This document shows, piece after piece, positions 62,267 to 64,000 of a DNA stretch of 64,000 nt. The notes beneath the pieces were generated by a model. The model was not told the DNA's origin. It searched no databases and was given only the letters and a program-made list of their open reading frames with translations. A program made the position numbers and the translations under genes. The stretch covers positions 1 to 64,000 of the forward strand of contig CAZLLI010000001.1 in NCBI GenBank assembly GCA_964560355.1, read 5' to 3'. This DNA is from JAKEHA01 sp964560355 (GTDB lineage: Bacteria > Krumholzibacteriota > Krumholzibacteriia > WVZY01 > JAKEHA01). The stretch's first letter is position 1. The number at the start of each line of letters is the position of its first letter.

Positions 62267-63679
62267 TCATGCCGTCTTCCCGTGCCACCTTTCCATGTGG
62301 CGCGCGTGCGTCTCCAGGTAGGAGCCGGGCGCGAAGTGGGTGTCGTAAAAACCGAGATCCAGGTGGTGGGCCTGCAAATAGGTTAGCACGAAGATCGACG
62401 GCACGGTGCCGGGGAACTTGCCGAAGCGGTCGAAGATGTACTGGGCCTGGTGGGCGACGCAGGCCTTGAATTCGTCGTCGTGGACCTTGCCGGCGCCGCG
62501 CACGCGCGGGTTCTCCTTGTACGGGCCCGGTGTCTCCGCGTTGAAAGGACCGCCGGGGCCGAACTTGCGCCGCACGACGGCTTCGGTGGCGTCGCGCATG
62601 TCCTTATAGTGCGGCGGGCAGAATCCTTCGAACACGCCGGTGAGTCCGGTGACGTTGGGGAGTGCCCACTTGGGGTTGGTGTCGAAGCGAAATCCCAGGC
62701 CGGGCATCGCGGGGTCGCCGCTCGCGCCAAGCACGCTGAAGGGCGTGAGCCCGTCGAACATCCAGCCGCCCAGGCCGGTCGCTTGCAGCATGAGCATCCC
62801 CGCGTAGCACGCGGTGGAAAGCTCCGCGGTCACTTCCGCGAGACACAGCTGCTCCAAGTAGGTGAGCGGATACGGATTGTTGACGTCCACGAGGTGCGCG
62901 TACTTCTCGATGCCGGGAATCTTGTTGCCGTTCACGTCGTCGAAGAAGCACGCGCCGTTTTGCACGATGTAGCAGATCCCCGCGAGCGTGTGCTGCGCCA
63001 AGTCGGCGACGGGAATGATGAGCGTGCTGCCGGGCCGGTTCACGCACCACGGGTTGTGCTGGTCGATGTGCGCGGGGTTGTCGGGAATGTGGAGGCGCGT
63101 GTCGGACAGCTTGCGAACGCGCGCGCGGTGCGCCGCGAAGTACGCGTTCAAGTCGAGGTTGCCGTCGGCGTCGAGCGGGCGCAGGTCGGGCGCGTCGCGG
63201 GTCGGGAAGAAATACACGCCGGAGTCGTCGGTGAAGAAGATCTCGCTGGTGTGGAATCCGGCCGCGGACGGAAACGTGCGCCCGCCGGCGCCGACCGCGT
63301 AGTTGGGAATGCTGGGGATGTAGTGTTTGTTGTACGGGTGGAGGTAGAACCAGCCCGTGTTCCCCGCCGTCGCCGTGAGCACCATCATCTGCTCGAGGTC
63401 GTCGAGCGGCATCGGTTGCTCTTGCGACGTGAACGCGAGCGGGCCGTCGGGGATCGACGCACCCAGCGAGAAACGGCGCGCGCGGCGGCCGTGGAGCGCT
63501 TCGATCAGCGGGAACTGGACGGCGTCGTCCAAGCCCGGAGGCGCCGATGAAACGCGGTCGAGGAGCACGCGGCCCTTGCGCTTCATGCGCTCGCCGCGCG
63601 AGTTGAGTCCACAACCGGCGAGCAATACGCCGGTACCGAGAGCCATGTAACCGAGCATCGAGCGACGGGTGAGTTTCAT
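62267..63679 (-). CDS. Tat-type lipoprotein, nitroreductase-like, unknown function
   Basis: A 470-residue exported protein. The N-terminus MKLTRRSMLGYMALG has the Arg-Arg of a Tat signal, and LLAGC (Cys23) gives a lipobox, so a folded, possibly cofactor-loaded protein is exported and anchored. Residues ~60-110 (RRARRFSLG ... PLDDLEQMMVLTATAGNTGW) resemble the start of nitroreductase-fold proteins, and MLMLQATGLGGWMFDGLTP their later helix, so FMN binding is possible. The match is weak, and I cannot name a substrate. The rest has no recognisable domain. It lies 43 bases after the SRPBCC-like gene. Confidence 0.75.
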   Translation of the reverse strand: MKLTRRSMLGYMALGTGVLLAGCGLNSRGERMKRKGRVLLDRVSSAPPGLDDAVQFPLIEALHGRRARRFSLGASIPDGPLAFTSQEQPMPLDDLEQMMVLTATAGNTGWFYLHPYNKHYIPSIPNYAVGAGGRTFPSAAGFHTSEIFFTDDSGVYFFPTRDAPDLRPLDADGNLDLNAYFAAHRARVRKLSDTRLHIPDNPAHIDQHNPWCVNRPGSTLIIPVADLAQHTLAGICYIVQNGACFFDDVNGNKIPGIEKYAHLVDVNNPYPLTYLEQLCLAEVTAELSTACYAGMLMLQATGLGGWMFDGLTPFSVLGASGDPAMPGLGFRFDTNPKWALPNVTGLTGVFEGFCPPHYKDMRDATEAVVRRKFGPGGPFNAETPGPYKENPRVRGAGKVHDDEFKACVAHQAQYIFDRFGKFPGTVPSIFVLTYLQAHHLDLGFYDTHFAPGSYLETHARHMERWHGKTA

Positions 63680-63722
63680 GGCCGCATGCTATCACCGCGC
63701 GACGATTCCTGGCCAGCGCCTC

Positions 63723-64000
63723 CTACGTCGGTCCCCGGTACCGTCGCTCGGCCTGGCGGCGTATCTCCGCGACGGTGAGCTTGCGAATCAGCACAATGCC
63801 GACGCCGAACGTGCGCCAGTAGCGTTGGAAGCGGTGCCGCGATTCCGCGTCGGTGGCGACGACGCGCGTGCGCGTGCGCACGCGCGAGCGCGCGCCGCCG
63901 TCGAGCGGCTCCGCTTCGATCGTCCACGCGATCTTGACGAAGCCCGGCGTGTCGAAGCGCGCGAAGCGTTCCGGCTCGATCGCCTTGAACACCACGTCCG
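63723..64000 (-). CDS. SRPBCC-like protein, C-terminal part (cut by window edge)
   Basis: The gene enters from the right edge; only the last ~92 codons are present, so the start is unknown. The visible part (GFVKIAWTIEAEPLDGG ... SRVRTRTRVVATDAESRHRF ... YWRTFGVGIVLIRKL) has the strand-strand-long-helix ending of START/SRPBCC-type ligand-binding proteins common in bacteria. Function is unknown. A 43-base gap separates it from the next gene, with no terminator visible, so it may share its transcript. Confidence 0.6.
   Translation of the reverse strand, partial: DVVFKAIEPERFARFDTPGFVKIAWTIEAEPLDGGARSRVRTRTRVVATDAESRHRFQRYWRTFGVGIVLIRKLTVAEIRRQAERRYRGPT

Noticed and set aside
63676..63927. Short minus-strand frame in the gap before the right edge
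   Set aside because: Overlaps the SRPBCC-like gene in another frame and is Arg/His/Ala-rich.

Overview
The window is dense, high-GC bacterial DNA with almost no non-coding sequence. I support 46 protein genes (two cut by the window edges), 45 of them on the minus strand. There is no rRNA, tRNA, CRISPR array, insertion sequence or phage gene. The cell is Gram-negative: it encodes a TonB-dependent receptor, ExbB/ExbD, TolC- and RND-type efflux, a PorV-like outer-membrane protein, lipoproteins, and secreted proteins ending in a FlgD-like/type-A sorting-like tail. This mixture (GWxTD proteins, PorV-like protein, FlgD-tailed Fn3 proteins, ABC permease-M1 peptidase fusion) suggests an uncultured lineage of the FCB/Eisenbacteria/Gemmatimonadota/Krumholzibacteria type. 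That placement is inference.

Layout, read in the direction of transcription (right to left). 63.7-64.0 kb: tail of a SRPBCC-like gene. 62.3-63.7 kb: a Tat-type lipoprotein with a nitroreductase-like look. 50.2-62.2 kb: a surface-protein region with three large paralogues (signal peptide, Cys-rich N-domain, 4-8 Fn3-like repeats, six-Cys dockerin-like module, cohesin-like domain, FlgD-like tail), a small Fn3 protein, and a secreted alpha/beta-hydrolase. Two of the paralogues share a nearly identical 594-bp block covering promoter, signal peptide and N-domain. 45.2-49.4 kb: RND efflux pump and adaptor. 38.3-45.1 kb: DUF1254-type lipoprotein, carbon-nitrogen hydrolase, and an ABC ATPase coupled to an ABC permease-M1 peptidase fusion. 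32.4-38.2 kb: sulfatase, HAD-type lipoprotein, Ser/Thr kinase with TolB-like and TPR regions, and a 1-Cys peroxiredoxin. 31.8-32.4 kb: the only plus-strand gene, a GNAT acetyltransferase. 30.4-31.6 kb: two small secreted or membrane proteins.

19.0-30.3 kb is one tightly packed run: uvrA, the glycine cleavage genes gcvT-gcvH-gcvPA-gcvPB, then peptide ABC permeases and ATPases (OppBCDF-type). 11.2-18.6 kb is an outer-membrane uptake operon with two good sigma70-like promoters and an intrinsic terminator: TonB receptor, PorV-like protein, GWxTD protein, ExbB, ExbD, ExbD. 0-11.0 kb is TolC, an ATPase, an adaptor and two MacB-like permeases, followed by a second GWxTD protein, a peptide-binding lipoprotein, two peptide permeases and an SH3/NlpC-P60-type protein.

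How the genes may work together: the peptide-binding lipoprotein and permeases of the left cluster have no ATPases, while the 19-23 kb cluster has ATPases but no binding protein, so they may share subunits. The left cluster ends in a probable murein-peptide hydrolase, which suggests cell-wall peptide recycling. The most unusual material is the surface-protein region, and a short C-terminal STWGxxKALYR motif shared by two otherwise unlike secreted proteins.
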